Assembly: GCF_000024925.1 (NCBI RefSeq)
Contig: NC_013521.1
Span: forward strand, 2,852,001 to 2,916,000
Length of the DNA: 64,000 bases
Source: Sanguibacter keddieii DSM 10542
GTDB taxonomy: Bacteria; Actinomycetota; Actinomycetes; Actinomycetales; Cellulomonadaceae
Direction of reading: 5' to 3'
Below are positions 22,024 through 31,318 of the stretch, one piece after another. The translations under genes were made by a program, and so were the position numbers. Numbering within the stretch: position 1 is the first letter of the stretch; every line of letters begins with the position of its first letter. Below the pieces are notes generated by a model. The model had not been told where the DNA came from. It did not search any database and saw only the letters and a list, made by a program, of their open reading frames with translations.

Positions 22024-23637
22024 TCAACCCTCGCCGCTCGTCGCCTTGTCGAGCACTATCGACACGTCCCGCTCATCATCGCCGGAGCGCACGCGCAGCA
22101 CAACAGTGTCGCCGGGTGCCTTCGCCCGGATCGCGACGATGAGCTCGTCGGACTGCGTGACCGGACGGCCGTCGACGGCCAGGATCACGTCGCCCGGGGC
22201 GATGCCCGCCGCCTCGGCAGGACCACCGGGGGTCACCGGGGGCTGGTCGCCCTGGGAGTCCTGCACCACCTGGACGCCCTCGCCGTCGTACGCCGAGTCC
22301 AGCAGCACCCCGATGATCGGGTAGCTGGCCGAGCCCGTGTCGATGATCTCCTGCGCAGTCCGCCGCGCCTGGTTGGACCCGATGGCGAAGCCGAGCCCGA
22401 TGTTCCCCGCGCTCGTGAAGGTGCCGGGCGGCTGCGCGATCGCCGAGTTGATCCCGATGACCTGCCCCGAGCCGTCGACCAGCGGGCCGCCCGAGTTCCC
22501 CGGGTTGATCGCCGCGTCGGTCTGGAGCGCGTTGATGAAGGCCTGGTCGGTCGCGTCGCCGGCGGAGACCGGCCGGTTGAGCGCGCTGATGATCCCGGAG
22601 GTCACCGTCCCGTCCAGACCGAGCGGGGCGCCGATCGCGATGACCGGGTCTCCCACCGCGACCGCGTCCGAGTCTCCGAGGACGAGCGGCACGAGGCCCT
22701 CGCGGTCCACGCGCACCACGGCGAGGTCGTAGTCGGCCGTCCGACCGATGAGGGTCGCGGTCTCCTCGGTGCCGTCGACGAAGGTCACGCGGATGGTCCC
22801 GGCGCCCACGGCACCGGCGATCACGTGGTTGTTGGTGAGGATGTAGCCGTCCTCGCGGATGATGAAGCCGGAGCCGGTCGACTGACCGTCCGGTCCGGAG
22901 ACGTAGAGCGAGACGACGCTCGGGGCGACCGTCGCGGCGATGTCGGCGATCGACCCGTCGGGACGGGTGATCGACGGGTCCGCGGAGACCGTCGGCAGCG
23001 GCTGCCCTGCGGTCGGGCCCGTCACCGCGTCCCAGACGCGTTCGCCAGCGATGCCGCCGACGGCCCCGAGCAGGAGCGCACCGACGAGCAGCCCGGTCAC
23101 GGCGGGCCGACGACCACCCTTCCGCTGCTCCGAGGGCGTCCCCGTCACGACCAGCGCCTCCTGCTGCGTGGCGGCGGACTCGAACCAGTGCGCGCTCGGG
23201 GTCGCCCCGGGCGCGTAGGACGGAGGTCGGAGCGGGGAGGACGACGGTGCCACGGGGACGCCCTGCGCGCCGTCGGCCACCGGGCCTGCTGCGAGCGTCT
23301 CGACGGGTGACGGCTCGTGGTCTGGACCTGTTCCTCCCGGCGCTCCGTGCTCGGCGGCGATGGCACCGGCCTCGGCCCCCAGCCGGTCCCCGCCTGCCTG
23401 CGGCTCGGCCGGCTGCGGGTGGGCCGGCTGCTCGGGCGTCGCCGGTCGGGCAGCCGGAGGCGCGTAGCGCAGGTGCTCCGGGGGCGTCGGCGAACCCTCC
23501 TGACGCGGCTGGTACGACGGCGCCGCGTGGACAGGCGGGAGCGGGACCGGGAGGACGCTGCGCCCCGGGTCGCCCTGCGGCTGCGACGGTGGGCCGGCGG
23601 CCTCGCTCGTGGGGTCGTCCGTGCTCGGATCGGTCAC
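22024..23637 (-). CDS. HtrA/DegP-like membrane-anchored serine protease
   Basis: A 537-residue protein with a Pro-rich cytoplasmic region of about 175 residues, one membrane helix (about 179-198), a trypsin-like domain with His271 (TNNHVIAG), Asp304 (DYDLAVV) and Ser382 (GNSGGPL), and a C-terminal PDZ domain. It degrades or refolds damaged envelope proteins. The GTG start overlaps the anti-sigma stop by four bases, which ties its expression to the envelope-stress sigma factor upstream. Confidence 0.94.
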   Translation of the reverse strand: MTDPSTDDPTSEAAGPPSQPQGDPGRSVLPVPLPPVHAAPSYQPRQEGSPTPPEHLRYAPPAARPATPEQPAHPQPAEPQAGGDRLGAEAGAIAAEHGAPGGTGPDHEPSPVETLAAGPVADGAQGVPVAPSSSPLRPPSYAPGATPSAHWFESAATQQEALVVTGTPSEQRKGGRRPAVTGLLVGALLLGAVGGIAGERVWDAVTGPTAGQPLPTVSADPSITRPDGSIADIAATVAPSVVSLYVSGPDGQSTGSGFIIREDGYILTNNHVIAGAVGAGTIRVTFVDGTEETATLIGRTADYDLAVVRVDREGLVPLVLGDSDAVAVGDPVIAIGAPLGLDGTVTSGIISALNRPVSAGDATDQAFINALQTDAAINPGNSGGPLVDGSGQVIGINSAIAQPPGTFTSAGNIGLGFAIGSNQARRTAQEIIDTGSASYPIIGVLLDSAYDGEGVQVVQDSQGDQPPVTPGGPAEAAGIAPGDVILAVDGRPVTQSDELIVAIRAKAPGDTVVLRVRSGDDERDVSIVLDKATSGEG

Positions 23638-24638
23638 GAGAGCACTCCTGTCAGTGTCGTCCACCCACGCCCGACGCGCGCCTGGAACCCCGGGTCGTAC
23701 TCGTCGACCGGGAACGTGGACACAAGTTGTAGCACGTCGTCCAGGGAACCGGGGGCCACGAGGTCGACCACGGTGTCCGACGACTGCCACACGAGGTGCA
23801 CCGGGGCGTCCGAGACCACGTAGACCGGCGCTCCGCCCGCGTCGACCGTCCGGAGGTCCGACACCTTGTCGGGGTCGAGCCGGCCGTGCTGCTCACGGAG
23901 CACCACGTCGCCGAAGGGGGTGTCGAGGTCGACCTCGAGCACGTCGTCGTGGGTGCCGCTGTAGCGCACCGCGGACACCGTCACCGTGTCCGGCAGCGGG
24001 TCGGGGCGGGGCCAGCCCTGCTCGGACATCCACTCGAGCACCTCGTGGTCGTAGCCGTCCGTGCCGGGTCCGCTGACCGTGGCACCGTCGCCCGAGGCGA
24101 GGACGAGGCCGTCGCTCGAGCGCAGCTGCGCGGCGGCCGCGAGGGCGGAGAGCGCCTCGGTCTGCTGGCGGTCGGGGGCGACCATCGGGCGGTCACCGAG
24201 GGTGAACAGGCTCACCGTGACCATGGTGGTCCCGAGGATCGCGGCGATCACGGCGCGCCCGCGGCGTCCCCCCCGGTGGTCGACGTCGCCGCACAGCGCG
24301 CGCCACCGGGGGGGGAGCTGCTCGTGCGGCACCAGCGGCGAGGCGCTCGCTGCGCGCGGGCCGCCGCCCTCACCGCGTCCGGGCTCGTCGAAGCCGACGA
24401 CCTCTCCGGCCGCCGGTGCCGGCGGCTCGGACATGGACAGCAGACGGCTCATGAAGTCGGGGGCCGGGCGCACCTCGTCGATGTCGAGCACGAGGGCGCG
24501 CCGTGCCGCACGGGCGTCCTCCACCTCGCGCGCGCACACCGGGCAGGCCGCGAGGTGGGCGAGGCACCTCTCCCGGTCCGCAGGCGCGAGCTGGTTGTCG
24601 ACGAGCGCGCTCACCCAGTCCCCCAGGTGCGCGCTCAC
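23634..24638 (-). CDS. Anti-sigma factor with zinc-finger (ZAS) domain
   Basis: A 334-residue protein whose N terminus carries the ZAS motif HLAACPVC (H-x3-C-x2-C) near residue 28, a linker, one membrane helix (about residues 129-150: [19 protein letters not shown]), and an extracytoplasmic domain of about 180 residues. It would hold SigE inactive at the membrane. It is equivalent to RseA of M. tuberculosis in position but carries a much larger sensor domain. The GTG overlaps the sigE stop by four bases. Confidence 0.88.
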   Translation of the reverse strand: MSAHLGDWVSALVDNQLAPADRERCLAHLAACPVCAREVEDARAARRALVLDIDEVRPAPDFMSRLLSMSEPPAPAAGEVVGFDEPGRGEGGGPRAASASPLVPHEQLPPRWRALCGDVDHRGGRRGRAVIAAILGTTMVTVSLFTLGDRPMVAPDRQQTEALSALAAAAQLRSSDGLVLASGDGATVSGPGTDGYDHEVLEWMSEQGWPRPDPLPDTVTVSAVRYSGTHDDVLEVDLDTPFGDVVLREQHGRLDPDKVSDLRTVDAGGAPVYVVSDAPVHLVWQSSDTVVDLVAPGSLDDVLQLVSTFPVDEYDPGFQARVGRGWTTLTGVLS

Positions 24639-25405
24639 GCAGCGCCGTCCGCGGCCCGGGCTCCGTGCAGCGAGAGCTCGCCGTCTGCCTCGGCCGCCGT
24701 GCCTTCGGGCGACCGGCGACGCGGTGCCCTGTCGGCGAGCGCGAGGCGCAGCTGCGACCGGGCGCGGTGGATCCGCGACCTCACGGTGCCGAGCTTGATG
24801 CCGAGGGTGACCGCGATCTCCTCGTAGGAGAGCCCCTCGATGTCGCACAGCACCACCGCGGCGCGGTACTCCGGGGCGAGCGCGTCGAGCGCGCGCTGTA
24901 CGTCGTGGTCGAGGTTCGCGTGCTCGTAGCCGCGGACAGGGTCGTGGAGCTCGCCGCGTGCCGGGTACCCGGAGGAGTCGTCGCCCATGGCGTCCATCCG
25001 GATCCGCTGGCGCCGCCGCGCCTGGTCGAGGAAGAGGTTGGTCGTGATCCGGTGCAGCCACCCCTCGAAGGTCCCGGGCGTGTAGCTGCTCAGCGAGCGG
25101 AACACCCGGATGAAGACCTCCTGCGTGAGGTCTTCGGCGTCGTGCTGGTTCCCCGTGAGCCTGTAGGCGAGCCGGTACACCCGCGACGAGTGGTCCCGCA
25201 CGACCGACTCCCAGCTCGGAGGCCGCCAGGCAGCCAGGTCCGCGGCAGGCTCTGCCGGTGCCGTGGTGCCGGGCGCCGCGAGGGGCGCCCCGACGTGCTC
25301 CTCGACGGGCACGTCGCGGAGGACCGCGTGGGCGGTCACCGCCGCGGGGGGCGTGGCAGCAGGCGCAGACGTGGAGGGGACCGGATGGTCAGAGGGATCG
25401 TGCAC
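24635..25405 (-). CDS. sigE: ECF RNA polymerase sigma factor (SigE-like)
   Basis: About 256 residues. Region 2 is [17 protein letters not shown], and region 4 contains the helix-turn-helix [26 protein letters not shown] variable N-terminal extension of about 60 residues precedes the sigma core, and the exact start is uncertain: GTG at 25405 follows GGGGAG directly, which is too close for a normal ribosome site. Gene order with the anti-sigma, htrA and tatB genes downstream and the O-methyltransferase divergent matches mycobacterial sigE. It should direct envelope-stress genes, probably including this operon. Confidence 0.9.
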   Translation of the reverse strand: MHDPSDHPVPSTSAPAATPPAAVTAHAVLRDVPVEEHVGAPLAAPGTTAPAEPAADLAAWRPPSWESVVRDHSSRVYRLAYRLTGNQHDAEDLTQEVFIRVFRSLSSYTPGTFEGWLHRITTNLFLDQARRRQRIRMDAMGDDSSGYPARGELHDPVRGYEHANLDHDVQRALDALAPEYRAAVVLCDIEGLSYEEIAVTLGIKLGTVRSRIHRARSQLRLALADRAPRRRSPEGTAAEADGELSLHGARAADGAA

Positions 25406-25526
25406 CTCCCCAGTGTCCCAGCACCAGGGCCCTGGCGCCGCACCGCAGCACGAACCTTCACCTGCTGCGCACACGTGACGGCCCGGCGCACGCACCCGGC
25501 TCCCACGCGGGGCCCCCGTGCGACGG

Positions 25527-25532
25527 TACGAT
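25527..25532 (+). promoter_or_regulatory. Candidate -10 box of the O-methyltransferase gene
   Basis: TACGAT would start transcription near 25539, downstream of the only upstream GTG codon (25518). It therefore bears on the choice of start codon for the gene. Confidence 0.45.
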
Positions 25533-25574
25533 CTGGAGCGTCAGGCACCCGTCCACGACCCCCTGGAGGACACC

Positions 25575-26219
25575 ATCTCCGCCGACAGAGCTCAGAGCTG
25601 GGCGTACGCCGAGGACTTCGTCACCGAGGACGAGGTGCTCCTGCGAGCCCGCGGTCGCGCCGCACAGCTCGGGTGCCACGCCATGCTCCCCGGCTCGAGG
25701 GCAGCCCTCACGCTGCTCACCGCTGCCCTCGGGGCCCGGTCCGTCGTCGAGGTCGGGACGGGCACCGGCGTCGCGAGCCTCTCGCTGCTGCGGGGCATGC
25801 TCCCCGACGGTGTCCTCACCACGATCGACGGCGAGGTCGAGCACCAGCGTGCCGCCAAGGCCGCCTTCGCCGAGGCCGGGATCCGCCCGACCCGGGCCCG
25901 GGCGATCTCGGGCAGGGCGCTCGACGTGCTCCCCCGCCTGACCGACGGCGCCTACGACCTCGTCCTCGTGAGCGCCGCGGAGACCAGCTGCGCCCTGTAC
26001 GTGGACCAGGCCCAGCGTCTGCTGCGCGAGGGCGGGATGCTCGTGGTCGACAACGCCCTGTGGGGCGGGAACGTGGCCGACCCGGCCCGCCGCGACGAGA
26101 CGACGACCGCGGTCCGCGAGATCGGCCGCAGGCTCCGTGACGACGACCAGATGCTCTCTGCGCTGCTCCCGGTCGGCGACGGCCTGCTCGTCTCGGTCAA
26201 GCGCGCCGCTCCCGCCTGA
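25575..26219 (+). CDS. O-methyltransferase (Rv1220c-like)
   Basis: A class I SAM-dependent methyltransferase (Methyltransf_3/CCoAOMT type) of about 214 residues. VVEVGTGTGVAS is the SAM-binding loop, DGEVEHQ follows strand two, and LVLVSAAE and LLREGGMLVVDN complete the core. The substrate is unknown. The conserved N terminus SADRAQSWAYAEDFV begins just after an ATC codon that has GGAGG five bases upstream. The only upstream GTG (25518) overlaps a likely -10 box, and the next in-frame GTG lies inside the conserved domain. ATC is therefore proposed as the start. If it is not, translation would begin at GTG 25518. Confidence 0.85.
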   Translation: MSADRAQSWAYAEDFVTEDEVLLRARGRAAQLGCHAMLPGSRAALTLLTAALGARSVVEVGTGTGVASLSLLRGMLPDGVLTTIDGEVEHQRAAKAAFAEAGIRPTRARAISGRALDVLPRLTDGAYDLVLVSAAETSCALYVDQAQRLLREGGMLVVDNALWGGNVADPARRDETTTAVREIGRRLRDDDQMLSALLPVGDGLLVSVKRAAPA

Positions 26220-26227
26220 TCACCCGC

Positions 26228-26256
26228 GCAGCGGCTGCCTATCCGGCTGCCGCTGC
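26228..26256. terminator. Weak hairpin between convergent O-methyltransferase and pepA
   Basis: GCAGCGGC (26228-26235) pairs with GCCGCTGC (26249-26256) around a 13-base loop in the 39-base gap between convergent genes. There is no T run. A shared terminator is plausible. Confidence 0.35.
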
Positions 26257-26258
26257 CG

Positions 26259-27842
26259 TCAGCGCAGGGTCTCGAGGAACCTCAGGACCAGACGTGCCCC
26301 GTAGCCGGTCGCACCGGCGGGCACCTCGTGCCGCCGCGAGGTCGCGCGAGCCGGGCCCGCGATGTCGAGGTGGAGCCACCGGCGCTCGCCCACGAAGGAC
26401 CTGAGGAACAGCGCGGCCGTCACCGCGCCACCGCCCTGCGGGTCGGCCGGGACGTGCCGGAGGTCGGCCACCGAGGACCGCAGCGCCGGCACGTAGTCCT
26501 CGACGAGCGGCATGTGCCACACCGGCTCACCGGTCTCCCGACCGGCGGCCTCGACGTCGGCCACGAGACCGGCGTCCTGGCTGAAGAGAGCGGCGTGGCC
26601 ACGCCCGAGGCCGACGCTCGCGGCACCGGTGAGGGTCGCCACGTCGACGAGCACGTCGGGGTCCAGGGTCGCGTCGGCGTAGGCGAGCGCGTCGGCCAGC
26701 ACCAGACGGCCCTCTGCGTCGGTGTTGGCGACCTCGACGGTCGTGCCGCCGTAGAGCCGCAGCACGTCGCCGGGGCGGAACGAGGAGCCGCCGACGTGGT
26801 TCTCGGCCAGCGGGAGGACCGCCGTGACCGTGTGGCGGACGCGCGCGCGGGACGCACCGAGGACCGCGGCGAGCGCGACGGCGGCACCGGCCATGTCGGT
26901 CTTCATCGGCACCATGGCCTCGCGCGGCTTGATCGAGAGACCGCCGGTGTCGTAGGTGATGCCCTTGCCGACCAGCACGACGTGCTGCCCGCCGTCACCC
27001 TCGACCGGGGTGTAGGTGACGGTCACGAGGCGCGGCGGGCGGGCCGAGCCGCGCCCGACCGCGAGCACACCGCCGAAGCCCTGGCCCTCGAGGGCCGGGA
27101 CGTCGAGCACGGTCACGTCGAGCCCCTCGGCCTGTGCGAGGTCGACGGCCCGGTCGGCGAACCACTCCGGGGACTTGATGTTCGAGGGGGTCGCGGCGAG
27201 GTCGCGGACCAACCACGTGGCCCACGCGCTCTGCGTCGCCTGGTCGACCGCGTCCTGGGCGGCGTCGCCGAGGAGCACGAGCTGCTCGGCGGGCCCGGGG
27301 GCCGGGTCCTGCGCCGAGAGGCGGACCGGGGTGTAGGCACCGAGCAGGTATCCCTCGACGAGGGCGCGGGTCGCGGACGCGTCGCCCGACGCGGCGACCG
27401 GGGTGAGGACGCGCTCGAGACCGCGGGTGGCACGCGCGAGCGCGGCCCCGGCTCGGCGGAGGTCGCCGGTGCTCTCGCGCCCGACACCGACGAACACGAT
27501 CCGGTGCGGGAGGTCGACCCAGGGCAGGGACGCACCCGAGCCCACGTGGACCCGCGGGAGGTCGATGGTGTGCGTCGTCCCGGCGGCGCCGGTGAACGAG
27601 GCCCGCTCTGCGAGCTCGGCCAGGTCGACGCCGTAGCGCGTCGAGGCGTCGACCGTGCCCGCCCGGGGCTGCAGCTCGTCGTCGCCCTCGACGGGCGACC
27701 CGACGGCCACGGCGACAGCGTCGACGTCGCCGAGGAACGTGCAGGACGCGAGCGAGCCGTCGGCGACGACCACCTCGGGCAGACCGCGCCCGATGCCCTC
27801 GCGGGCGGTGGCCGAGGCCGAGAACGTGGTGCGAGGAGCCAA
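26259..27842 (-). CDS. pepA: Leucyl aminopeptidase, M17 family
   Basis: The 527-residue cytosolic aminopeptidase has the family signature NTDAEGRLVLADAL and the active-site segment VGKGITYDTGGLSIKP (metal-binding Lys and Asp). KTDMAGAA supplies a further metal ligand. It trims N-terminal residues from peptides, which fits the two peptide importers in this window. The start is a TTG at 27842, two bases after the DUF3117 stop. There is no clear ribosome site, and coupling to the preceding gene is likely. No better start codon lies downstream. Confidence 0.93.
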   Translation of the reverse strand: MAPRTTFSASATAREGIGRGLPEVVVADGSLASCTFLGDVDAVAVAVGSPVEGDDELQPRAGTVDASTRYGVDLAELAERASFTGAAGTTHTIDLPRVHVGSGASLPWVDLPHRIVFVGVGRESTGDLRRAGAALARATRGLERVLTPVAASGDASATRALVEGYLLGAYTPVRLSAQDPAPGPAEQLVLLGDAAQDAVDQATQSAWATWLVRDLAATPSNIKSPEWFADRAVDLAQAEGLDVTVLDVPALEGQGFGGVLAVGRGSARPPRLVTVTYTPVEGDGGQHVVLVGKGITYDTGGLSIKPREAMVPMKTDMAGAAVALAAVLGASRARVRHTVTAVLPLAENHVGGSSFRPGDVLRLYGGTTVEVANTDAEGRLVLADALAYADATLDPDVLVDVATLTGAASVGLGRGHAALFSQDAGLVADVEAAGRETGEPVWHMPLVEDYVPALRSSVADLRHVPADPQGGGAVTAALFLRSFVGERRWLHLDIAGPARATSRRHEVPAGATGYGARLVLRFLETLR

Positions 27843-27844
27843 GG

Positions 27845-28012
27845 TCAGCCCACTACTGCCTTCAGGGCCTCGCCCAGCTCGCCCGCCTCGACGGCGTTGA
27901 GCTCGACCACGAGGCGGCCTCCACCTTCGAGGGGGACGCGCATGACGATCCCGCGTCCTTCTTTGGTGACCTCGAGGGGGCCGTCACCCGTACGGGGCTT
28001 CATCGCAGCCAT
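27845..28012 (-). CDS. DUF3117 family small protein
   Basis: A 55-residue acidic protein beginning MAAMKPRTGDGPLEVTKEG with the second segment GRLVVELNAVEAGELGEAL. It matches the DUF3117 family (Rv1211 type), which is conserved across actinobacteria and has no known function. GGAGAG lies a good distance before the ATG, and a clear TAGAAT -10 box lies about 47 bases upstream. It is placed between folP2 and pepA and stays two bases from the pepA start. Confidence 0.9.
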   Translation of the reverse strand: MAAMKPRTGDGPLEVTKEGRGIVMRVPLEGGGRLVVELNAVEAGELGEALKAVVG

Positions 28013-28058
28013 TGGTGGCTCTCCATTTCCGTCGATACCGCCGTGTGTCTCGAGCCAT

Positions 28059-28064
28059 ATTCTA
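28059..28064 (-). promoter_or_regulatory. -10 box of the DUF3117-pepA promoter
   Basis: TAGAAT on the minus strand fits the actinobacterial -10 consensus. An imperfect palindrome with TTCACC and GGTGTGA arms (28066-28080) overlaps the region just upstream, and may be an operator. Confidence 0.55.
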
Positions 28065-28162
28065 GTTCACCCCGGGTGTGACCTGCGCCCTCGTCGTGCG
28101 GCGACGCGCCGCAGGATCCCCGCACGGTCGTCTCCAGGGCGCCCGGACCTCCCTCGTCCGGG

Positions 28163-29116
28163 TCAGACGAGGCCGCGCAGGACCCGGGCGGGAGCCTCGT
28201 CGCCGCGCACCGCGGCGGTCATGTCGAGCACGCGCCGGGTCGCCCGGACGTCGTGCGCGCGGAAGACCGTCGCCCCCATCCACGCGGCCAGCGCGGTCGC
28301 GGCCAGCGTCCCCTCGAGCCGGTCCTCGGCCGGGAGGTCGAGCGTCTCGCCCACGAAGTCCTTGCGCGACAGGGCCATGAGCACGGGAAAACCGAGCCCG
28401 GTGAGACGTCCGGTGCTGCGCAGCAGGTGGAGCGAGTGCCAGGTGCTCTTGCCGAAGTCGTGGGTGGGGTCCACCAGCACGGACTCGCGCGGGACACCGC
28501 AGGCCACCGCGCGCCGCGCCGCCGCCGCGAGGGTGGCGAGGACGTCCAGGACCACCCCGTCCCGGGGGTCGGTGCCGGCCGGGGCGTCGAGCGGCACGGG
28601 GTACCGGACCTGGAAGGGGTCCGTCCTCGGGACCGCTCCCCCGGTGTGGGAGCACACGACGCCCGCGCCGGCACGTCCCGCCTCCTCGACCAGGCCGGGG
28701 TCGTGACCGGCCCAGGTGTCGTTGAGCAGGTCGGCCCCCGCACCCAGGACCTCCCGGGCCACCTCGGACCGCCAGGTGTCGACGCTGACGAGCATGTCGG
28801 GGAACTCGGCCCGGACGCGCTCGACGAACGGGACGGTCCGGCGGATCTCCTCCGCGACCGTCACCTCCGGCCCGGTCCCGGCACGGACTCCCCCGACGTC
28901 GACGATCTCGGCACCCTCGAGGCTGGCGCGCTCGACCGCGCGGAGCGCCTCGGTGTCGTCCGCCTGCCGGGCACCCGAGTAGAAGGAGTCCGTCGTCCGG
29001 TTGACGATGGCCATGATCGCGGCCGACGTCGCCCCGACGGTCCGCCCGCGCAGCACGAGCGCGGCCGCCCGGGGCGGGAGCGCCGCCCCGGCCGGCGGCT
29101 GCCCTGGGGTGGTCAA
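28163..29116 (-). CDS. folP2: Dihydropteroate synthase-like protein (FolP2 type)
   Basis: A 317-residue TIM-barrel protein with DHPS motifs in altered form: IMAIVNRTTDSF, EIVDVGGVRAG, SVDTWRS, NDTWAGHD, VDPTHDFGKS and SRKDFVGE. It belongs to the second actinobacterial DHPS group. M. tuberculosis FolP2 was reported to lack dihydropteroate synthase activity, so the true reaction is open. The TTG start overlaps the LOG stop by four bases. No strong ribosome site is seen, which fits translational coupling. Confidence 0.85.
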   Translation of the reverse strand: MTTPGQPPAGAALPPRAAALVLRGRTVGATSAAIMAIVNRTTDSFYSGARQADDTEALRAVERASLEGAEIVDVGGVRAGTGPEVTVAEEIRRTVPFVERVRAEFPDMLVSVDTWRSEVAREVLGAGADLLNDTWAGHDPGLVEEAGRAGAGVVCSHTGGAVPRTDPFQVRYPVPLDAPAGTDPRDGVVLDVLATLAAAARRAVACGVPRESVLVDPTHDFGKSTWHSLHLLRSTGRLTGLGFPVLMALSRKDFVGETLDLPAEDRLEGTLAATALAAWMGATVFRAHDVRATRRVLDMTAAVRGDEAPARVLRGLV

Positions 29117-29955
29117 CCGGCTGCCGGCCGTGACGCCTCGTCGACCGTCTCGGCGCTGGACTCGGCGGCCGCGGTCTCGTCGGCGGCAGCCTGCTCGCGG
29201 GCGCGGAGCTCCTCGTTCCGGTCGCACACGATGCGCACGGCCTCGTCGGCGTCGTCGACGATCGAGAACAGCGCGAGGTCCTTGGCGTGGATCATCCCGC
29301 GCTCGAGGACCGCGGTGCTCAGCCAGTCGAGGAGGCCGGTCCAGTAGTCCTTGCCCACGAGCACGATCGGGAACTCGGTCACCTTGTGCGTCTGCACCAG
29401 CGTCAGCGCCTCGAACATCTCGTCGAGCGTCCCGAACCCGCCGGGCAGCACCACGAACCCGGAGGCGTACTTGACGAACATCGTCTTGCGGGCGAAGAAG
29501 TAGCGGAAGTTCACGCCGAGGTCGACGTACTCGTTCATGCCCTGCTCGAAGGGGAGCTCGATGCCCAGCCCGACCGAGAGGCCGCCCGCCTCGCGGGCGC
29601 CCTTGTTGGCGGCCTCCATGATCCCGGGGCCGCCACCGGTGATGACCGCGTAGCCGCGGTCCACCAGACCGCGACCGACAGCGACACCGAGCTCGTAGTC
29701 GGGGTGGTCCCGCGGCGTCCGTGCCGAGCCGAACACGCTCACGGCCTGGCCGACCTCGGCGAGGGCGCCGAAGCCCTCGACGAACTCGCTCTGGATCCGC
29801 ATGACGCGCCACGGGTCGGAGTGCACCCACTCCGTGTCGTGCTGCCTGTCGAGCAGGCGCTGGTCCGTGGTCTGCGCGGGGATCTGCTGCCCCCGGAGGA
29901 TCACCGGTCCCTTGCGGTAGCCGGTCCCGGTCTGTGCCAGTCCTTCGTCCGTCAT
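29113..29955 (-). CDS. LOG family protein (TIGR00730, Rv1205-like)
   Basis: A 280-residue Rossmann-fold protein with the family motif PGGFGTLDEMFEA and the nucleotide loop GGGPGIMEAANKGA. LOG enzymes release free cytokinin-like bases from nucleoside 5'-monophosphates, but this longer group (with about 60 extra N-terminal residues and an acidic C-terminal tail) may act on other nucleotides. It pairs with folP2 as in mycobacteria. TAGGCT six bases before the ATG, and the absence of a ribosome site, indicate leaderless transcription. Confidence 0.9.
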   Translation of the reverse strand: MTDEGLAQTGTGYRKGPVILRGQQIPAQTTDQRLLDRQHDTEWVHSDPWRVMRIQSEFVEGFGALAEVGQAVSVFGSARTPRDHPDYELGVAVGRGLVDRGYAVITGGGPGIMEAANKGAREAGGLSVGLGIELPFEQGMNEYVDLGVNFRYFFARKTMFVKYASGFVVLPGGFGTLDEMFEALTLVQTHKVTEFPIVLVGKDYWTGLLDWLSTAVLERGMIHAKDLALFSIVDDADEAVRIVCDRNEELRAREQAAADETAAAESSAETVDEASRPAAG

Positions 29956-29961
29956 GGTCCG

Positions 29962-29967
29962 AGCCTA
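29962..29967 (-). promoter_or_regulatory. -10 box of leaderless LOG-folP2 promoter
   Basis: TAGGCT on the minus strand is separated by six bases from the ATG at 29955. Confidence 0.6.
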
Positions 29968-30109
29968 CGTGCTCACGGGCCGCCCACCAGGTGCGACACA
30001 GGACCGGCCGGGCGAACGTCAGGAGGCGGTCTCGCAGACGTGCGGTGAACACCACCGCCGGCTGGCCCGTCGGCCCGGCGGCGGGCCGACCGACCGACGT
30101 CCCGAGAGG

Positions 30110-31225
30110 TCAGCGCAGCAGCCAGGTGCGCAGCGCCTCGTAGCAGAGCACGATCTGCGACGCCGGGCAGTGCTCGTCGTCCTTGTGGGCGAGCAGCGGG
30201 TCACCGGGGCCGAAGTTCACCGCGGGGACGCCGAGCTCGGAGAAGCGCGCCACGTCCGTCCAGCCGTACTTGGGGGCGGGGGCGCCGCCGGTGACCTCGA
30301 GCACCGCCTCGGTGAAGTCGACGGCGAGCGGCGCGTCGAGCCCGGGGCGGGCCCCGGCCGCCGCGTCGGTGACCGTGACGTCGAAGCCCTCGAAGAGGTC
30401 GCGCGTGTGCTGCTCCGCCTCGGCGAGCGAGCGCGACGGCGCGAAGCGGAAGTTCACGGTCACGACGCACTCGTCCGGGATGACGTTCCCGGCGATGCCG
30501 CCGCGCACGCCGACGGCGTTCATGCCCTCGCGGAACACGAGCCCCTCGACCTCGGTCGAGGCCGGCTCGTACGCGGCGAGCCGGGTCAGGACCTCGGCCG
30601 CCCCGTGGATCGCGTTGGTCCCCATCCAGGAGCGCGCCGAGTGCGCGGCCTCCCCGGGGACGCGGACCTCGACGCGCAGGGTGCCGTTGCAGCCGCCCTC
30701 GATCCCCGCGGCCGTGGGCTCGCAGAGCACGGCGAAGTCGCCCTCGAGCAGCTCGGGTCGGGTCCGGACGATGCGGCCGAGACCGTTGAGGGAGGACTCG
30801 ACCTCCTCGTGGTCGTAGAACACCCAGGTGACGTCGCGCGTCGGCTCCACGAGCTCGGCGGCCAGCGCGAGCTGGACGGCGACGCCGCCCTTCATGTCGA
30901 CGGTCCCCCGTCCCCAGAGCTCGGCGTGGACACCCTCGCCCACGACGCGCACGGGGAGGTTGTCGGCGACCGGGACCGTGTCGAGGTGCCCGGCGACGAC
31001 CACGCGCTCTGCGCGGCCCAGCGTGGTCCGCGCGACCACGGCGTCGCCGTCGCGGACGACCTCGAGGTGCGTGAGGCCCGAGAGCGCCGCCTCCACCGCG
31101 TCGGCGACGGCACGCTCGTCGCCGCTCACCGAGGGGATGTCGCAGAGGGCCCGGGTGAGCTCGACCACGCCTCCGGTGAGGTCGAGCACGGGACGGTCGG
31201 CGGGAGCAGGAGTCTGGGAGGTCAC
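30110..31225 (-). CDS. dapE: Succinyl-diaminopimelate desuccinylase
   Basis: A 371-residue M20A peptidase-fold enzyme of lysine and peptidoglycan precursor synthesis. It removes succinate from N-succinyl-LL-diaminopimelate. Metal motifs are [19 protein letters not shown] and DHEEVES, with the late His in LLAHKDDEH. The GTG at 31225 begins immediately downstream of a TAGGGT box (seven-base gap) with no ribosome site. It is divergent from dapD, the enzyme two steps earlier in the pathway. Confidence 0.94.
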   Translation of the reverse strand: MTSQTPAPADRPVLDLTGGVVELTRALCDIPSVSGDERAVADAVEAALSGLTHLEVVRDGDAVVARTTLGRAERVVVAGHLDTVPVADNLPVRVVGEGVHAELWGRGTVDMKGGVAVQLALAAELVEPTRDVTWVFYDHEEVESSLNGLGRIVRTRPELLEGDFAVLCEPTAAGIEGGCNGTLRVEVRVPGEAAHSARSWMGTNAIHGAAEVLTRLAAYEPASTEVEGLVFREGMNAVGVRGGIAGNVIPDECVVTVNFRFAPSRSLAEAEQHTRDLFEGFDVTVTDAAAGARPGLDAPLAVDFTEAVLEVTGGAPAPKYGWTDVARFSELGVPAVNFGPGDPLLAHKDDEHCPASQIVLCYEALRTWLLR

Positions 31226-31232
31226 CTGCCCG

Positions 31233-31238
31233 ACCCTA
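31233..31238 (-). promoter_or_regulatory. -10 box of leaderless dapE promoter
   Basis: TAGGGT on the minus strand is followed by seven bases and the GTG at 31225. It is one half of a divergent pair with dapD. Confidence 0.6.
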
Positions 31239-31312
31239 GCGCGCACCCAGGGCGGGACGCCCAGCAGGTCTCGCCCGTCGGCACCTGCACACGGCCTCCA
31301 CGCGCCGCCGCA

Positions 31313-31318
31313 TAGGCT
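31313..31318 (+). promoter_or_regulatory. -10 box of leaderless dapD promoter
   Basis: TAGGCT is followed by seven bases and the ATG at 31326. No ribosome-binding sequence precedes the ATG. Confidence 0.65.

Noticed and set aside
22022-22027. TTG start for tatB overlapping the htrA stop
   Set aside because: The ribosome site GAGGG would touch the codon. GTG 22021 has correct spacing and gives the usual FGINGGE start.
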